Of a stretch of 64,000 nt of DNA, positions 18,444-28,381 are shown in pieces (positions within the stretch are counted from its first letter, which is position 1; every line of letters starts with the position of its first letter). The notes beneath the pieces are model-generated. The model did no database searches and was not told the origin of the DNA. It saw only the letters and a program-made list of their open reading frames with translations. The DNA is from Vibrio qingdaonensis (GTDB taxonomy: Bacteria; Pseudomonadota; Gammaproteobacteria; Enterobacterales; Vibrionaceae). Position numbers and translations under genes: made by a program. The stretch lies in the NCBI RefSeq assembly GCF_026191675.1, contig NZ_JAKRRY010000001.1, forward strand, positions 124,001 through 188,000, in the 5' to 3' direction.

Positions 18444-19285
18444 TACAATTCACCCTCACGTCCGTTCTTATTTTTTGAACCACGCATTTCTTCAATGCCT
18501 ATGTAATTACTCATTACATTTCGAACGTCTGCGTATACCGGTTCTTCATATTCACGACTGCGATAGACTTCGAGGTGCATTGTCCGTTGAGCTAGCGCTA
18601 GTCTTGCCACTTCAGTCGGCGGGATTTCAATTATAATAGTGGTAAAGCCATCTTCGCTCTTGCCTGCCACTGGCTTTAATTTTTGCTCGCTGTCCTCTCC
18701 CCCCATATTCAATACTTTGATATTTTGTAAGAATAATGTGGCGGTTACGCCTTTAAATCGAATCGGTTTTTCAATGGCACCAGACAGGTTAGAGCTTGGT
18801 GAGCTTACGGTGAGAATATCAATACGCTCACCAGGACGGATAAAGTCACTAATCAAATTTTTATTACTGACAACAAGCGGATACAATGTCATCCCTTCAG
18901 TCACAAGAAGGTCAATATAGCCGGGATCGTTTTCACGGGTAATGTACTCCGGAAGGATGAGCGCACCTTGGGGTAGGTCTCTGTTAAACAAAGTCGATGG
19001 ACTAAAGTCAAGTTCAACATCAGAACGTAAACCTTCATCCAGAGCGTCGGTTAACAGCATTTGCTCGCGCTTTAAAGCGTCATTAGCTATCGACTCACCA
19101 CGGTCTATATTATTGAGGGTTCGCCATACTGTTATGTATTCAACTGAGTCTTTTTTAGGCTGAGGGGCGATTTCATTAACAACAACCGATGATTTGTCTT
19201 TATTTTTTAATACGCTATCATAGATTCCATAGCCACCAACCAATATAGCTATGAGAGCTACGAAAAAAATTATTCGTGATCTCAT
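18443..19285 (-). CDS. rcpC: Flp pilus assembly protein RcpC/CpaB
   Basis: This 280-residue protein has an N-terminal membrane anchor (IIFFVALIAILVGGYGI) and a periplasmic region with an SAF-type segment (TLNNIDRGESIANDALKREQ) followed by the RcpC domain (FIRPGERIDILTVSSP). It helps assemble the secretin complex. It starts 4 bp after the tadV stop. Confidence 0.9.
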   Translation of the reverse strand: MRSRIIFFVALIAILVGGYGIYDSVLKNKDKSSVVVNEIAPQPKKDSVEYITVWRTLNNIDRGESIANDALKREQMLLTDALDEGLRSDVELDFSPSTLFNRDLPQGALILPEYITRENDPGYIDLLVTEGMTLYPLVVSNKNLISDFIRPGERIDILTVSSPSSNLSGAIEKPIRFKGVTATLFLQNIKVLNMGGEDSEQKLKPVAGKSEDGFTTIIIEIPPTEVARLALAQRTMHLEVYRSREYEEPVYADVRNVMSNYIGIEEMRGSKNKNGREGEL

Positions 19286-19289
19286 ATTG

Positions 19290-19742
19290 TCACCTATTAA
19301 TATAAAATTTGTAAATGGTAATTAAAAAGCCAAAGCTTATAGCGACACCATAAGGTAGTCCCGGTTCTTCTTCATTATTGGGTACCATTTTTAGCAATCT
19401 ATACTTCATCAAATAAATGGTAGATAGTACACCACCACAAATCGCAACATTAAAAAATGCATCTCCAAGTAAACCAATTGGAATCGCCAGAGAAAAAGCA
19501 ATCATCAACTTTATATCTCCCCCTCCAGCATATCCTCTTATATAGATTAACAACATAATGATTATAACCGTTGCAGTATTAGCTAAATGAAGCCACACCG
19601 TATATTCAGATAACATTAACAAATAGACAGAGCAAGCAGATATTAATAAAGTCAGTGAGTTACTAATGGTTCTTAACGCCACATCACTTGCGCAAATTGC
19701 AGCGCAAGTGATGTGCATGACTACAAATATTAAGTAATCCAA
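19290..19742 (-). CDS. tadV: Prepilin peptidase TadV/CpaA
   Basis: This 150-residue type IV prepilin peptidase of the short A24 family processes Flp and the pseudopilins. It is fully polytopic. The two catalytic aspartates lie in CASDVALRTISN near the N-terminus and in GYAGGGDIKLMIA, where the GGGD motif is intact. It follows flp by 20 bp. Confidence 0.92.
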   Translation of the reverse strand: MDYLIFVVMHITCAAICASDVALRTISNSLTLLISACSVYLLMLSEYTVWLHLANTATVIIIMLLIYIRGYAGGGDIKLMIAFSLAIPIGLLGDAFFNVAICGGVLSTIYLMKYRLLKMVPNNEEEPGLPYGVAISFGFLITIYKFYINR

Positions 19743-19762
19743 CTGACTATCACTAATAATGT

Positions 19763-19972
19763 CTAACTGCCGTTCGCCGTATCAATATTACTGCTCACGG
19801 TACCAAAAGCGGTCTCTAGCGATCCTACAAACCCTGTACTACCTAAAACCACTGCTAACAACACAGCCATTGCAACCGCAATTAAGCCATACTCAATAGC
19901 CGTTACCCCACGGGTATCTTGCTTTAACCCATTTAGAAAATTTGTCGCTCTTACGTATAATTCAGTCATCAT
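19763..19972 (-). CDS. flp: Flp major pilin
   Basis: This 69-residue Flp/Fap pilin has the leader TRGVTAIEYGLIAVAMAVLLA: cleavage after Gly leaves Glu-5 and Tyr-6, the defining Flp signature. The rest is one long hydrophobic helix and a short polar tail. Upstream in-frame codons exist to 20002, but the GAGGG ribosome binding site fits the ATG at 19972 (or the adjacent ATG at 19969). It is the first gene of the tad operon, as expected for the most abundant product. Confidence 0.93.
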   Translation of the reverse strand: MMTELYVRATNFLNGLKQDTRGVTAIEYGLIAVAMAVLLAVVLGSTGFVGSLETAFGTVSSNIDTANGS

Positions 19973-20051
19973 GGTAATATTCCCTCTATCAACTGTTTGC
20001 ACTTAGCATTGATAACTGTAGGTGGCAGATCACTGTCTCAAAAGTGGACAC

Positions 20052-20068
20052 TATCGGTTAGACCGATA
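20052..20068. promoter_or_regulatory. Candidate LysR-type operator in the flp leader region
   Basis: TATCGGT-TAG-ACCGATA is a perfect inverted repeat with 7-bp arms and a 3-bp centre. Its core TCGGTTAGACCGA has the T-N11-A form bound by LysR-type regulators. It lies about 80 bp upstream of flp in the gap shared with a divergent LysR gene, so that regulator is the natural candidate ligand. This is inference. Confidence 0.5.
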
Positions 20069-20200
20069 TCACCATCAGGAAAGGCACATTTATAATTAAG
20101 CCTTATGATTTAGATAAAACAATTAAGTTAATATAATCAATGGCATACGATAAAAAAACTAATTTTCCATTGGAGATTAATATCTACAAACCAATCCCTA

Positions 20201-20222
20201 ATGCGTGATGTGGATCACATTT
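20201..20222. promoter_or_regulatory. CRP-like binding site between flp and lysR
   Basis: CGTGA-TGTGGA-TCACA at 20204-20219 matches TGTGA-N6-TCACA at 9 of 10 positions and has AT-rich flanks. It is centred at 20211.5. On the minus strand a TATTAA hexamer at 20177-20182 lies at the spacing of a class II CRP promoter for flp (start near 20170). On the plus strand TCTAAT and TAAGAT hexamers near 20237-20249 could serve the LysR gene. Confidence 0.6.
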
Positions 20223-20300
20223 TTACATAATAACGTTCTAATCTAAGATAAGACTGTTACGCTTTGTGTGTATGTCATTAACAAGACGGGTATACGAAAC

Positions 20301-21164
20301 ATGAAATTGCCATTTGACAATTTAATATCGTTTCACGCTGTTGTTAGTTTTGGTTCATTTAGCAACGGGGCGAGAAAACTCGGTAAATCACAATCAACCG
20401 TTTCAGGCGCAATTAAGAATTTAGAAAATGAATTGGATTACGCGTTAATCGATCGCAGTAAAAGTACCTTAACACTGACAGATAAAGGTAAGAAAATTTA
20501 CCACCTCTCGGCACCAATCATTTCCAAGTATTTTGAATTATTACAAATTGCAGAGTCACTTCACAATAGCGATACAAAGAAAATCAATATTGGCATTGAC
20601 CCTTTGATATTTAATGAAGAAGTAAAACAAGTGCTAATAGAATTCTCCGAAACCTTTCCTGACACGGAGCTGACTGTTTTCACTAAACCAAGCCACATAC
20701 TTGGCCAATATGTCAATTGTCATAAAGTCGACATCGCCATTGGTAACCCTTATCATAAAACGGAATTGTCCTTTAATATCGATGAACTGTTTATGGTTAA
20801 TTGCAGTTGGGTCATTCACAAAGACGTATCGACAGATTACGACTTATCCTCCATGAGGTTATTGCTAATCGATGGTAGCGAAAGCTTTGTTGATTTTTCT
20901 AGCATTGCAAAGCATAACATTTGGATTCTCGATGATACGAGTACCATTCTTGATCTTTGCTTAGCCAAAAAAGGCATCGCATTTTTACCTCATCATCTTA
21001 TCGACAATCACAGTAGGCGTTTTGAGCTAATGACGTTTTCCGATGAGATGAATCTATTTGGTAAACAGATCTACGCGTCGTTATTTTGGCCCACGCATTC
21101 CGACTTTACTCGGCAGCATCAATGGATCCACAACAAACTTCGTAAAGGTCGTCAAACACAGTAG
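20301..21164 (+). CDS. LysR family transcriptional regulator
   Basis: This regulator of about 287 residues starts with a LysR winged helix: FDNLISFHAVVSFGSFSNGARKLGKSQSTVSGAIKNLE contains the recognition helix. A periplasmic-binding-protein-like effector domain follows. A longer start at 20268 is open but adds only 11 unlikely residues. Both candidate starts have weak ribosome binding sites. The gene is divergent from the tad operon with a CRP-like site and a T-N11-A palindrome between them, so it probably controls flp/tad. Its effector is unknown. Confidence 0.85.
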   Translation: MKLPFDNLISFHAVVSFGSFSNGARKLGKSQSTVSGAIKNLENELDYALIDRSKSTLTLTDKGKKIYHLSAPIISKYFELLQIAESLHNSDTKKINIGIDPLIFNEEVKQVLIEFSETFPDTELTVFTKPSHILGQYVNCHKVDIAIGNPYHKTELSFNIDELFMVNCSWVIHKDVSTDYDLSSMRLLLIDGSESFVDFSSIAKHNIWILDDTSTILDLCLAKKGIAFLPHHLIDNHSRRFELMTFSDEMNLFGKQIYASLFWPTHSDFTRQHQWIHNKLRKGRQTQ

Positions 21165-21298
21165 CAATGACTACAAACCAAAGTCGTTTTATTCATATAA
21201 TCAGTTAGCCCCAATAACCGCTTATCAAAACCAAGACAGATCACTACTCGTATACAAGCTACTATTACAGTATTGGAGAGTAAGTGAGGAGGAAGGCA

Positions 21299-22123
21299 TT
21301 GGGCATTGAATTCAATACACGCTGTCAACATAGTGTAGTAAGCGTACTCTGTTGTTTATTCCTTATTTGTAGCGGCAATGTACTAGGTAATGATCGCCGT
21401 GTTCATTACGAAAAAATGCTACCAGGCATTAAAGAAAACTCAACTAAACAACTCACGTTAAAAACCGATTCAACACAGATACAGAGTAACAGAAATACCA
21501 AGTACGACTCACATCATGTTGTCACGGAGCTACGAGGTAGCGTGTCTTCATCGCCCACTATTTTAGAACCAATCAAAACCAATAGACAACATTCCAAAAT
21601 CACGACTTATCTACCCATCATACAAAAAGCTTCACGCAAGTGGGGAATTGACGTTAGCCTGATACTCGCAGTCATACATGTTGAAAGCTACTTTGAGCCA
21701 CGAGCTCGTTCTCACGCACCTGCTTTCGGTTTAATGCAAATAATGAGAACCGGAGCGGTTGCCGAAATTTCTCAACGTTACTTTGGCAATACCGCATTTA
21801 CCAGTGAGGATCTTTACCGTCCAGACATCAATATTAATATAGGGACCGCTTATTTAAGAGTGCTTCAAAGCCATTATCTCAACGGTATTGCGTCACCTCG
21901 CTCTAGAGAGTGGCTCTCCATTGCCGCATATAACTGCGGACCGGCCAACTTACACAAATATTTTAAACGGAATAACTCAGTAGAAACGTTCACTCATACC
22001 GTTAATCAAATGAGTGAGGCGGCCATTTTTAACTACCTTACTTCGGAATTTCCCATAAGTGAAACCAGACATTACGTCAAAAAAGTCATCGACAAGCAAC
22101 GTCGCTACGAGGCGTTCCGCTAG
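21299..22123 (+). CDS. Lytic transglycosylase (SLT domain)
   Basis: This protein of about 274 residues carries a goose-type/SLT catalytic domain: WGIDVSLILAVIHVESYF (catalytic Glu in VES), FGLMQIMRTGA and LSIAAYNCGPANL. The N-terminal hydrophobic stretch VVSVLCCLFLICSGNVLG acts as a signal peptide or anchor. AGGAGG at 21287-21292 fits the TTG at 21299, so the GTG at 21284, which lies inside that site's leader, was rejected. It cuts peptidoglycan between MurNAc and GlcNAc. Its position beside the tad locus suggests it opens the wall for the pilus, which is inference. Confidence 0.85.
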   Translation: MGIEFNTRCQHSVVSVLCCLFLICSGNVLGNDRRVHYEKMLPGIKENSTKQLTLKTDSTQIQSNRNTKYDSHHVVTELRGSVSSSPTILEPIKTNRQHSKITTYLPIIQKASRKWGIDVSLILAVIHVESYFEPRARSHAPAFGLMQIMRTGAVAEISQRYFGNTAFTSEDLYRPDININIGTAYLRVLQSHYLNGIASPRSREWLSIAAYNCGPANLHKYFKRNNSVETFTHTVNQMSEAAIFNYLTSEFPISETRHYVKKVIDKQRRYEAFR

Positions 22124-22170
22124 ACGTCTCTCCGCCTACAGCGCAATCTATGGACTTAAACAATGACTCA

Positions 22171-22206
22171 ATCAATAAAAAAGCCAACGGCGTAAACCAT
22201 TGGCTT
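22171..22206 (-). terminator. nagK terminator
   Basis: On the minus strand the stem AAGCCAATGG/CCGTTGGCTT (one mismatch) is followed directly by TTTTTTATTG. It lies 44 bp after the nagK stop. Confidence 0.75.
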
Positions 22207-22219
22207 AAGTCAATCTGTC

Positions 22220-22239
22220 CACGTACTCTAGAGTACGTG
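22220..22239. repeat. 20-bp perfect palindrome after nagK
   Basis: CACGTACTCTAGAGTACGTG is self-complementary over all 20 bases with no spacer. It lies 11 bp downstream of the nagK stop codon and upstream of that gene's terminator. As RNA it would fold poorly because it has no loop; as DNA it is a good candidate dimer-binding site. Confidence 0.5.
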
Positions 22240-22249
22240 AATCTAGTCC

Positions 22250-23158
22250 TTACTTAATATTCAAGAACGCTGCGCCACGAACACCACCAGAATCGCCATG
22301 TTTCGCTTTAACGATCTTAGGGCACTTCGCCACCGACATCAGATGCTTAGGAATACGCTTAGGCATCTCTTCGTAAATGAGATCATAGTTCGATAAGCCA
22401 CCGCCTAGCGTCACTACGTGCGGATCATTACCTGTGAAGATATTTGCTAAACAGATCGCGAGTAGCTCCATGAACATATCAACAAATTCGGTTGCTGAGG
22501 CATCACCCGTTTCACGCGCTTTAATGATATCAATCGCTTTCTTCTGCTCACCATAATAATGCGCGTATAGAAGCTCAAAACCACGACCAGAAAGGTAGTT
22601 GTCTAGGCAGCCTTTGTTTCCACAGCCACATTCCAATAAAGGGGCGTTTTCACCCAGATGGAACCACGCATCAATAGGAAGACGCATGTGACCAAGCTCA
22701 CCGGCAACGTTATTACGGCCAGAAAACACTTTACCTTTATAGATAAGACCGCCGCCAAAACCCGTCCCTAAGATAAGACCCATAACAGAGGGAGAGTCTT
22801 TTAATTCGTCATCCCACGCTTCTGATAATGCAAAGCAGTTCGCGTCATTTTCAAGCTTCACTTCTCTTCCGATCAGAGCTTCAAGATCACGTCGAAGTGG
22901 CTGCCCTTTCGCACAGGCAATATTCACCGTTAATACCGTTTCGTCGTCTGCATCTTCCATCCCAGGCAGACCAAGCCCGACTTTACCTTCAACACCAAAC
23001 TCGCTGTCATATTTCGCGACTAGACCTGCAAGCGTATCAAGTAAAACTTGGTAATTGTCACTTGGTGTTGGGACACGTTCAGTTGCCACTCGTTCTAGGT
23101 TTTCGTTGAATGCACCAAACTCAATTTTTGTGCCACCGACATCAAAGCCGTAATACAT
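22250..23158 (-). CDS. nagK: N-acetylglucosamine kinase (ROK family)
   Basis: This 302-residue ROK kinase phosphorylates N-acetylglucosamine salvaged from cell wall or chitin. It shows the ATP-binding motif [16 protein letters not shown], the sugar-binding GELGHMRL segment, the zinc motif [12 protein letters not shown] and the [12 protein letters not shown] stretch with the catalytic Asp. Length and motifs match Escherichia coli NagK. The gene stands alone with a good ribosome binding site and an intrinsic terminator. Confidence 0.9.
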   Translation of the reverse strand: MYYGFDVGGTKIEFGAFNENLERVATERVPTPSDNYQVLLDTLAGLVAKYDSEFGVEGKVGLGLPGMEDADDETVLTVNIACAKGQPLRRDLEALIGREVKLENDANCFALSEAWDDELKDSPSVMGLILGTGFGGGLIYKGKVFSGRNNVAGELGHMRLPIDAWFHLGENAPLLECGCGNKGCLDNYLSGRGFELLYAHYYGEQKKAIDIIKARETGDASATEFVDMFMELLAICLANIFTGNDPHVVTLGGGLSNYDLIYEEMPKRIPKHLMSVAKCPKIVKAKHGDSGGVRGAAFLNIK

Positions 23159-23309
23159 ACAAAACTCTCCTTGCTAACCCAAAATTCGGGTGAAAAATAA
23201 ATATCTTCGGGCATTATCCATATCCCTACCCCCTCAAACCGTGACTCAGCGCTAAGTTATCTTCTTGTCTAACCTAGTTGCTCAACAAGTCAGCACAATC
23301 TCCAGGACT

Positions 23310-24062
23310 TTAGAGGGATGTCTCGTTTCCGATCATGGCAATATACTTATGCAGATCTGGTCTGGTGTGATCGATTGAATAACGGGTCTTGCTCATCATG
23401 TAGCTTTCTCTAAACGCCGCAAACCAATGGTCAAGGACCTTAGATGCCTTTGCTTCACCAAACTGTTCAAAGACCAAACTCGCCACTTCTGCCGTTGCTA
23501 AGTGCTCCTCAATACTTGATTTTCTCATTACGTAGTTCGATATTGCTTCAGGCTTAATTGAGCACACTGGAAACTCATCTAGATAAGGCGATTTTCGAAA
23601 AATACGGCGGGCTTCGCGCCAGCTGCCATCTAAGAAGATAAACAATGGTTTTTTAGCTGTATCGATTGCTCCATGCTTTTTCTCAAGCGTCAACAAGCGC
23701 GACTTGTCATCAACGTAATCTTCGGGAAACACGACAATTGGTTGATATCTTTCATCGCTAAGCAATGCAAGTAAGCGGGAGTCGGGTTCTGTACGACTCC
23801 AAGCATAGGCATACCCTTCTTTTACTGTATCTAGAATTAGACGCCCGGTATTACTGGGTTTTAATATCTCCGCGTCAGAGACTAGCAGTAACACTGCAAT
23901 GTTGGACTCAACATCTGGTTGGTATTGGCAAATACAATACTGCTGCGCAATTTGACACTGAGGACAACGTTTAACCTTCGCGCCGCGCGCATTAAACGGT
24001 TTGGTGGCAATAGCCAATCGATCATTATAAAGACGGTGGAAAGCGTGAAATCTCATTTTCAT
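23310..24062 (-). CDS. DTW domain tRNA-uridine aminocarboxypropyltransferase
   Basis: This 250-residue protein belongs to the DTW/TapT family, which transfers the aminocarboxypropyl group of SAM to a tRNA uridine. The N-terminal zinc-binding cluster KRCPQCQIAQQYCICQ and the central segment IFLDGSWREARRIF, corresponding to the D-x-x-W signature, are visible. Family members often act on tRNA position 47 or 20; which one cannot be read here. It is divergent from a hydroxylase family gene. Confidence 0.85.
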   Translation of the reverse strand: MKMRFHAFHRLYNDRLAIATKPFNARGAKVKRCPQCQIAQQYCICQYQPDVESNIAVLLLVSDAEILKPSNTGRLILDTVKEGYAYAWSRTEPDSRLLALLSDERYQPIVVFPEDYVDDKSRLLTLEKKHGAIDTAKKPLFIFLDGSWREARRIFRKSPYLDEFPVCSIKPEAISNYVMRKSSIEEHLATAEVASLVFEQFGEAKASKVLDHWFAAFRESYMMSKTRYSIDHTRPDLHKYIAMIGNETSL

Positions 24063-24132
24063 GGTAATCTTAGGGCAGATGCCGGAATTCTAACCCTGCT
24101 TATCCCATTTAGACAAAGGAAACCGTAAATTG

Positions 24133-24945
24133 ATGGAAAATAGCGACGCGATCCGTCTACTCATTTTTATCACAGTGCTTGTTGCTTGTGCGGTTTGGGA
24201 ATACCAATCACCAAGAAAAGACCGGACTCGAACCCGTCAACTTCGTTGGACCAATAACCTTGGCTTGGTTGGGTTCAATTCTATTCTGTTAGCGGCGATC
24301 ATGCCCTTACTAGCCATTGACGCGGCTTATCTGGCTCAGCAAAACAACATCGGTTTATTCAACCAATTTGACACCATCAGCCATTCTGAATTTGCCCAGT
24401 GGATGCTTATCCCACTCTGTGTCGTGCTGCTCGATGGTGCAATCTATTTCCAGCATCTCATTTTTCACCGTGTGCCTATTTTATGGCGCTTACATCGTAT
24501 GCATCACTCGGATCGTGATATTGACGTCACGACTGGCGCTCGGTTTCATCCCATCGAAATTATATTGTCGATGATCATCAAAATCGCACTGATCCTGTTA
24601 CTGGGTGTCCCTCCACTCGCCGTGTTGCTGTTTGAAATCATTCTCAATGCTAGCGCAATGTTTAATCACAGTAATGGCTTTCTGCCGTTATCCGTTGACC
24701 GACCCCTTCGTAAATGGATAGTGACGCCCGATTTTCACCGTGTACACCACTCTATTATCACCAAGGAAACGCATTCCAACTTTGGCTTCTTCCTGTCTAT
24801 TTGGGATCAGCTTTTTGGTACCTACCGAGCGCAACCCGAAAAAGGCCATCACGATGTTATCATCGGGATTCCGCAATTTTCCGACCCTAGGGAACAAAGG
24901 CTAGACAAGATGCTCACCCAGCCTTTTAGAGAGCCCGACTCGTAG
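24133..24945 (+). CDS. Sterol desaturase/fatty acid hydroxylase family membrane protein
   Basis: This 270-residue integral membrane di-iron protein has the eight-histidine pattern of the family: HLIFHR, HRMHHSD and HRVHHS, plus the single His in MFNHSNGF. It likely hydroxylates or desaturates a lipid at the membrane; the substrate is unknown. The ATG at 24133 was chosen, but a TTG at 24130 is better spaced from AAAGGA and is also possible. Confidence 0.88.
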   Translation: MENSDAIRLLIFITVLVACAVWEYQSPRKDRTRTRQLRWTNNLGLVGFNSILLAAIMPLLAIDAAYLAQQNNIGLFNQFDTISHSEFAQWMLIPLCVVLLDGAIYFQHLIFHRVPILWRLHRMHHSDRDIDVTTGARFHPIEIILSMIIKIALILLLGVPPLAVLLFEIILNASAMFNHSNGFLPLSVDRPLRKWIVTPDFHRVHHSIITKETHSNFGFFLSIWDQLFGTYRAQPEKGHHDVIIGIPQFSDPREQRLDKMLTQPFREPDS

Positions 24946-24979
24946 AGACCTTGGCTGATAAAAACTCATCCTTTATCAC

Positions 24980-27025
24980 TTAATGCGTATTCTGAGCCAG
25001 TTGGTATTTATGTAGCATCGCCTGCTGATGCCCAGCAATATCGGCAACTTGCTCTGCACTCTCAACCATCGACTCTAACTGCAAGTTAGCGTTTTCAGCT
25101 TGCGCACTCACGTGAGTAATAGAGCGCCCAACTTCCGCCGTGGCCCGCTCTTGCTCTTCTGTGGCAACAGAGACTTGTTCAACACGTTGGCGGATCTGAG
25201 CAATGGCATTTTCAATGTCCTCAAACGAGGTTTTAACACGCTCACTTGATACCAGCGCCTGATTCATTTCATCACGCGACTCAATGACAGACTGGCGCGA
25301 TTCTTGGGCGGCTTCTTTCAGCTCTGTCATCATTTGCCGGATGTTTGTCGTTTGGCTGGATGTATCACTGGCTAGCTTTCTCACTTCATCCGCCACAACC
25401 GCAAATCCACGCCCCATATCCCCAGCGCGCGCCGCTTCAATCGCCGCGTTTAACGCCAATAAATTCGTGTTATCTGCAATGCCACTAATAAGATCCACCA
25501 TTTCTTGAATTTGCTTCACTTTCGTATCGAGCTCATCCATTGACTCTGCATTACTGGTTAACGTGGTTTCCAATGAGTGTAAACGCTCTCGATTTGATTC
25601 CACGGCTTCCAGCCCCAACGTTGCAAAGCTCTCGGCCTGCTGCGAGTCGCTTAACGAAGCATTGGTGACAGAAGAAATTTCATTGATTGAGGCTTCTAGT
25701 TGCGTCACGGTTGTCACCATGCCATCTAGCGATGTGTTTTGTTCACGCATACTATTGCGGGTTTCTTCTGCTGCACCATGACTGATTTCCGCAGTTTGAT
25801 ACAAGGTTTCACAATTTCTTGTCACCATTTCAATCGAATCGTGAGTTGACCCTGTGACGTTATTGAGTTTGAGCGCAATATTTTGAATCTCGCTCGGCCC
25901 CGTCAGTGCCACCGTGTTGGTAAGATCATGTTCCGTCAATAACTTCAGCTGATTGGCAATGTTTTTAAGAGAACGGTTAACCCAACGACGCAGCATGAAA
26001 AATATTAAAACAATGACAACAATCAAAATGCCAGTCGCGACAAATAGGCTGTAGATGTTAAATAGGATCGTATTGCTTACCACCGCTTTGCTGGCATCAA
26101 TCAGCGATGATGCGGTATTGGATACCTCCGACAGCAATTGAGTCGTTTCATCTGCCAAAGCAGTCGCTCGTGATAACTGTAATTGCTGCTGCTCCACCAG
26201 CTCCAGTCGAGCTAAAATCTGACGCAAGACACCATTGGATTGAAACCCTTCTTGAACCATGCCAAACGGCGCAGTCAAACTGGCAAATTCTTTTACTTCT
26301 GGGTGCCACTGGGCAAAATCGTCAAAGGCTAAATCAATACCTGCAATACGGTTTCGCATTTCACGGTATTGCTTCTTTGCTTCGGAGAGCCTGTCTTGCA
26401 TCATAAGGACTAAGAACGTACTTTCCATCGAACTTGCACTGGCAATAAAACGACTCGCGGCATCTGCAGCGGCTGGATTATCGTCAGATAAAATGAGACT
26501 AATACGGTTCATTTCAGGTCCGATGGAACTCAGACCATAGCGAAAACCTCCTACCTCTTGGTCGATCTGCGCTTTCATTGCGACGATACGAGCCTGCAAT
26601 TCAAGTATTGACTGCGTCAGTGACTGAAGCTCAACAATCTTGCTACTCAGTAATTCCTGTTGCTCAATTGTCACCGCTTGATTGTATAGGTCGGCGATTT
26701 CAAACAGCTGTTCAGACTTGATTGTGCTCGCATCAACAAGTTCCGTAATACGATCTTGTATTGCAGCCAGCTCCTCACCCGAACTAGTTTGTGTCCCGTA
26801 ACTGAGTAACTTAACTTGCTCCAACACATCTTGTGTTAAGCCTGCGTTGTTCATTGCTAACGGTAACGCGCGGTTGGAAAGTGAGTCAAATTGGCGGTTA
26901 ACCTGGGTAAGGCCATTCGCACTCAACCAACTTAGTCCGACAAAGAGCATTACTATAAGAAAGAATATAATGCTGAGTGAGCGAATCAGTGAGGTAGAAC
27001 CTTTCCTTGCTGTCGAGGATGTCAT
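24980..27025 (-). CDS. Methyl-accepting chemotaxis protein
   Basis: This 681-residue chemoreceptor has an N-terminal membrane helix ([19 protein letters not shown]), a periplasmic helical sensing domain of about 270 residues, a second membrane helix ([20 protein letters not shown]), a HAMP segment and a long cytoplasmic signalling coiled coil. The hairpin tip reads [20 protein letters not shown], the conserved CheA/CheW contact. The ligand is unknown. It is monocistronic. Confidence 0.95.
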   Translation of the reverse strand: MTSSTARKGSTSLIRSLSIIFFLIVMLFVGLSWLSANGLTQVNRQFDSLSNRALPLAMNNAGLTQDVLEQVKLLSYGTQTSSGEELAAIQDRITELVDASTIKSEQLFEIADLYNQAVTIEQQELLSSKIVELQSLTQSILELQARIVAMKAQIDQEVGGFRYGLSSIGPEMNRISLILSDDNPAAADAASRFIASASSMESTFLVLMMQDRLSEAKKQYREMRNRIAGIDLAFDDFAQWHPEVKEFASLTAPFGMVQEGFQSNGVLRQILARLELVEQQQLQLSRATALADETTQLLSEVSNTASSLIDASKAVVSNTILFNIYSLFVATGILIVVIVLIFFMLRRWVNRSLKNIANQLKLLTEHDLTNTVALTGPSEIQNIALKLNNVTGSTHDSIEMVTRNCETLYQTAEISHGAAEETRNSMREQNTSLDGMVTTVTQLEASINEISSVTNASLSDSQQAESFATLGLEAVESNRERLHSLETTLTSNAESMDELDTKVKQIQEMVDLISGIADNTNLLALNAAIEAARAGDMGRGFAVVADEVRKLASDTSSQTTNIRQMMTELKEAAQESRQSVIESRDEMNQALVSSERVKTSFEDIENAIAQIRQRVEQVSVATEEQERATAEVGRSITHVSAQAENANLQLESMVESAEQVADIAGHQQAMLHKYQLAQNTH

Positions 27026-27173
27026 GCTAAGTCCGTTACATTAGGTCACACAACGAGTGTCTTTTCATCTTGGATGAACATTAGACAACTAGTTGAATTA
27101 GTATAGAATTACTAGGAATAGTAGTTATTCTCAATGACAGATTTATTACACTTTTATTGAATGAAGATGACAC

Positions 27174-27644
27174 ATGAAGATTCGTAAGTTATTGATAGTT
27201 TTCAGTATGGTGACCGTTTTGGCAGCGTGTTCGTCTTCACCTGACCGTGCCGCTCATACTCAGCAACCCTACAACACAGCGGATAATGCCCCATTTTTAA
27301 ACGAATATAAAAAATGGCAGGGTGTCCCTTATCGTCTTGGCGGCACGAATTTCAGCGGTGTGGACTGCTCTGCTTTTGTGCAAGCGGTTTATAACGATGC
27401 CTATTCCGTCAAACTGCCAAGAACCACCGCTCAACAAGTTAACATCGGCAATAAAGTGAATTATAACAATGCGCAAAGCGGCGATTTGGTTTTCTTCAAG
27501 ACGGGTTATAAAACAAGGCATGTGGGTATTTATTTAGGTGGAAATACGTTCATGCACGCCTCCACATCCAAAGGGGTCATTTTATCGCGATTAGACAACC
27601 CTTACTGGGCGGCTAAATTCTGGCACTTTCGTTCCGTCAATTAA
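27174..27644 (+). CDS. NlpC/P60 family lipoprotein endopeptidase
   Basis: This 156-residue lipoprotein has lipobox VLAAC and an NlpC/P60 cysteine peptidase domain. The catalytic Cys is in GVDCSAFVQAVY, the His in KTRHVGIYLG, and the third residue is the His of TFMHAST. It resembles MepS/Spr-type murein endopeptidases that cleave D-Ala-mDAP cross-links and allow wall growth. It is monocistronic. Confidence 0.9.
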   Translation: MKIRKLLIVFSMVTVLAACSSSPDRAAHTQQPYNTADNAPFLNEYKKWQGVPYRLGGTNFSGVDCSAFVQAVYNDAYSVKLPRTTAQQVNIGNKVNYNNAQSGDLVFFKTGYKTRHVGIYLGGNTFMHASTSKGVILSRLDNPYWAAKFWHFRSVN

Positions 27645-27668
27645 TGATTCGACTCAATATTTTGGTAC

Positions 27669-27698
27669 AAAAAAAGAGGCTAAGCGCCTCTTTTTTAT
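27669..27698. terminator. Bidirectional terminator
   Basis: AAAAAGAGGC-TAAGC-GCCTCTTTTT forms a strong hairpin with A and T tracts on both sides between two convergent genes. Confidence 0.9.
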
Positions 27699-27729
27699 TC
27701 TTAAATCGGGATAAACCTACGTTTAATCG

Positions 27730-28074
27730 CTAATCGTACTTTGCGACTGCGGTATCAAATAGATTTTTAACTAATGCGATATACTCTTCAAGAAATGAGA
27801 CTTGCTCATTCGTTGCGTTTCTATTCCAAACACCAGCCAACACCTCTTCAAGATCTTGAATCACCAAATCAACTTCTTTCAGTAATTTAAATCGTACACT
27901 GGAATGAAGTTCTGGATTTTGTTCAAACAAAACCATGATATTCGACGCCACCATGTCAGTCGCCACATCTTCAATGGTTTCCGCCCCTGTGTCTCCTGCT
28001 TTCGAAGTAAACACATCCAAATTCATGGCTAAATGTTCTATCAATGCTTGATAGCCGTCAGTATTTACCACCAC
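27730..28074 (-). CDS. DUF3802 family protein
   Basis: This small soluble helical protein of 114 residues belongs, as far as recalled, to a conserved Vibrio family of unknown function (DUF3802). It is acidic with no signal peptide. An ATG far upstream at 28119 is open, but AGGAGA at 28081-28086 is spaced 6 nt from the GTG at 28074, which gives MVVNTDGYQALIEHL and is the likelier start. It has its own promoter region and terminator. Confidence 0.75.
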   Translation of the reverse strand: MVVNTDGYQALIEHLAMNLDVFTSKAGDTGAETIEDVATDMVASNIMVLFEQNPELHSSVRFKLLKEVDLVIQDLEEVLAGVWNRNATNEQVSFLEEYIALVKNLFDTAVAKYD

Positions 28075-28381
28075 GACTGCTCTCCTAGCAACGGTAAAAA
28101 TATAAGGTAAACATACCAAAGATAATTAATGTATGTAAGCTTTTGATTTAGAAAACCTACGCTATATTTTCGAGGTATGCTTCACCTCACATCTATCATT
28201 TCTATACGTTGTATCGCCTTAATCGATAGAAAACGGTGATTTTTATTAACTAACAGACATTTTTACTATTAAAATCATAAAGTTAAAGAAAAACCTCACA
28301 TAACATCATAGTATACGCCCAGCTATGCATAATACGCATTTAAACGAATAAAAAAACGCCAGCTTATAAATAGGTATCACT

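Noticed and set aside
21058..21309. 83-codon frame overlapping the LysR gene end
   Set aside because: It lies mostly inside the LysR gene in another frame and ends inside the transglycosylase start region; no ribosome binding site.
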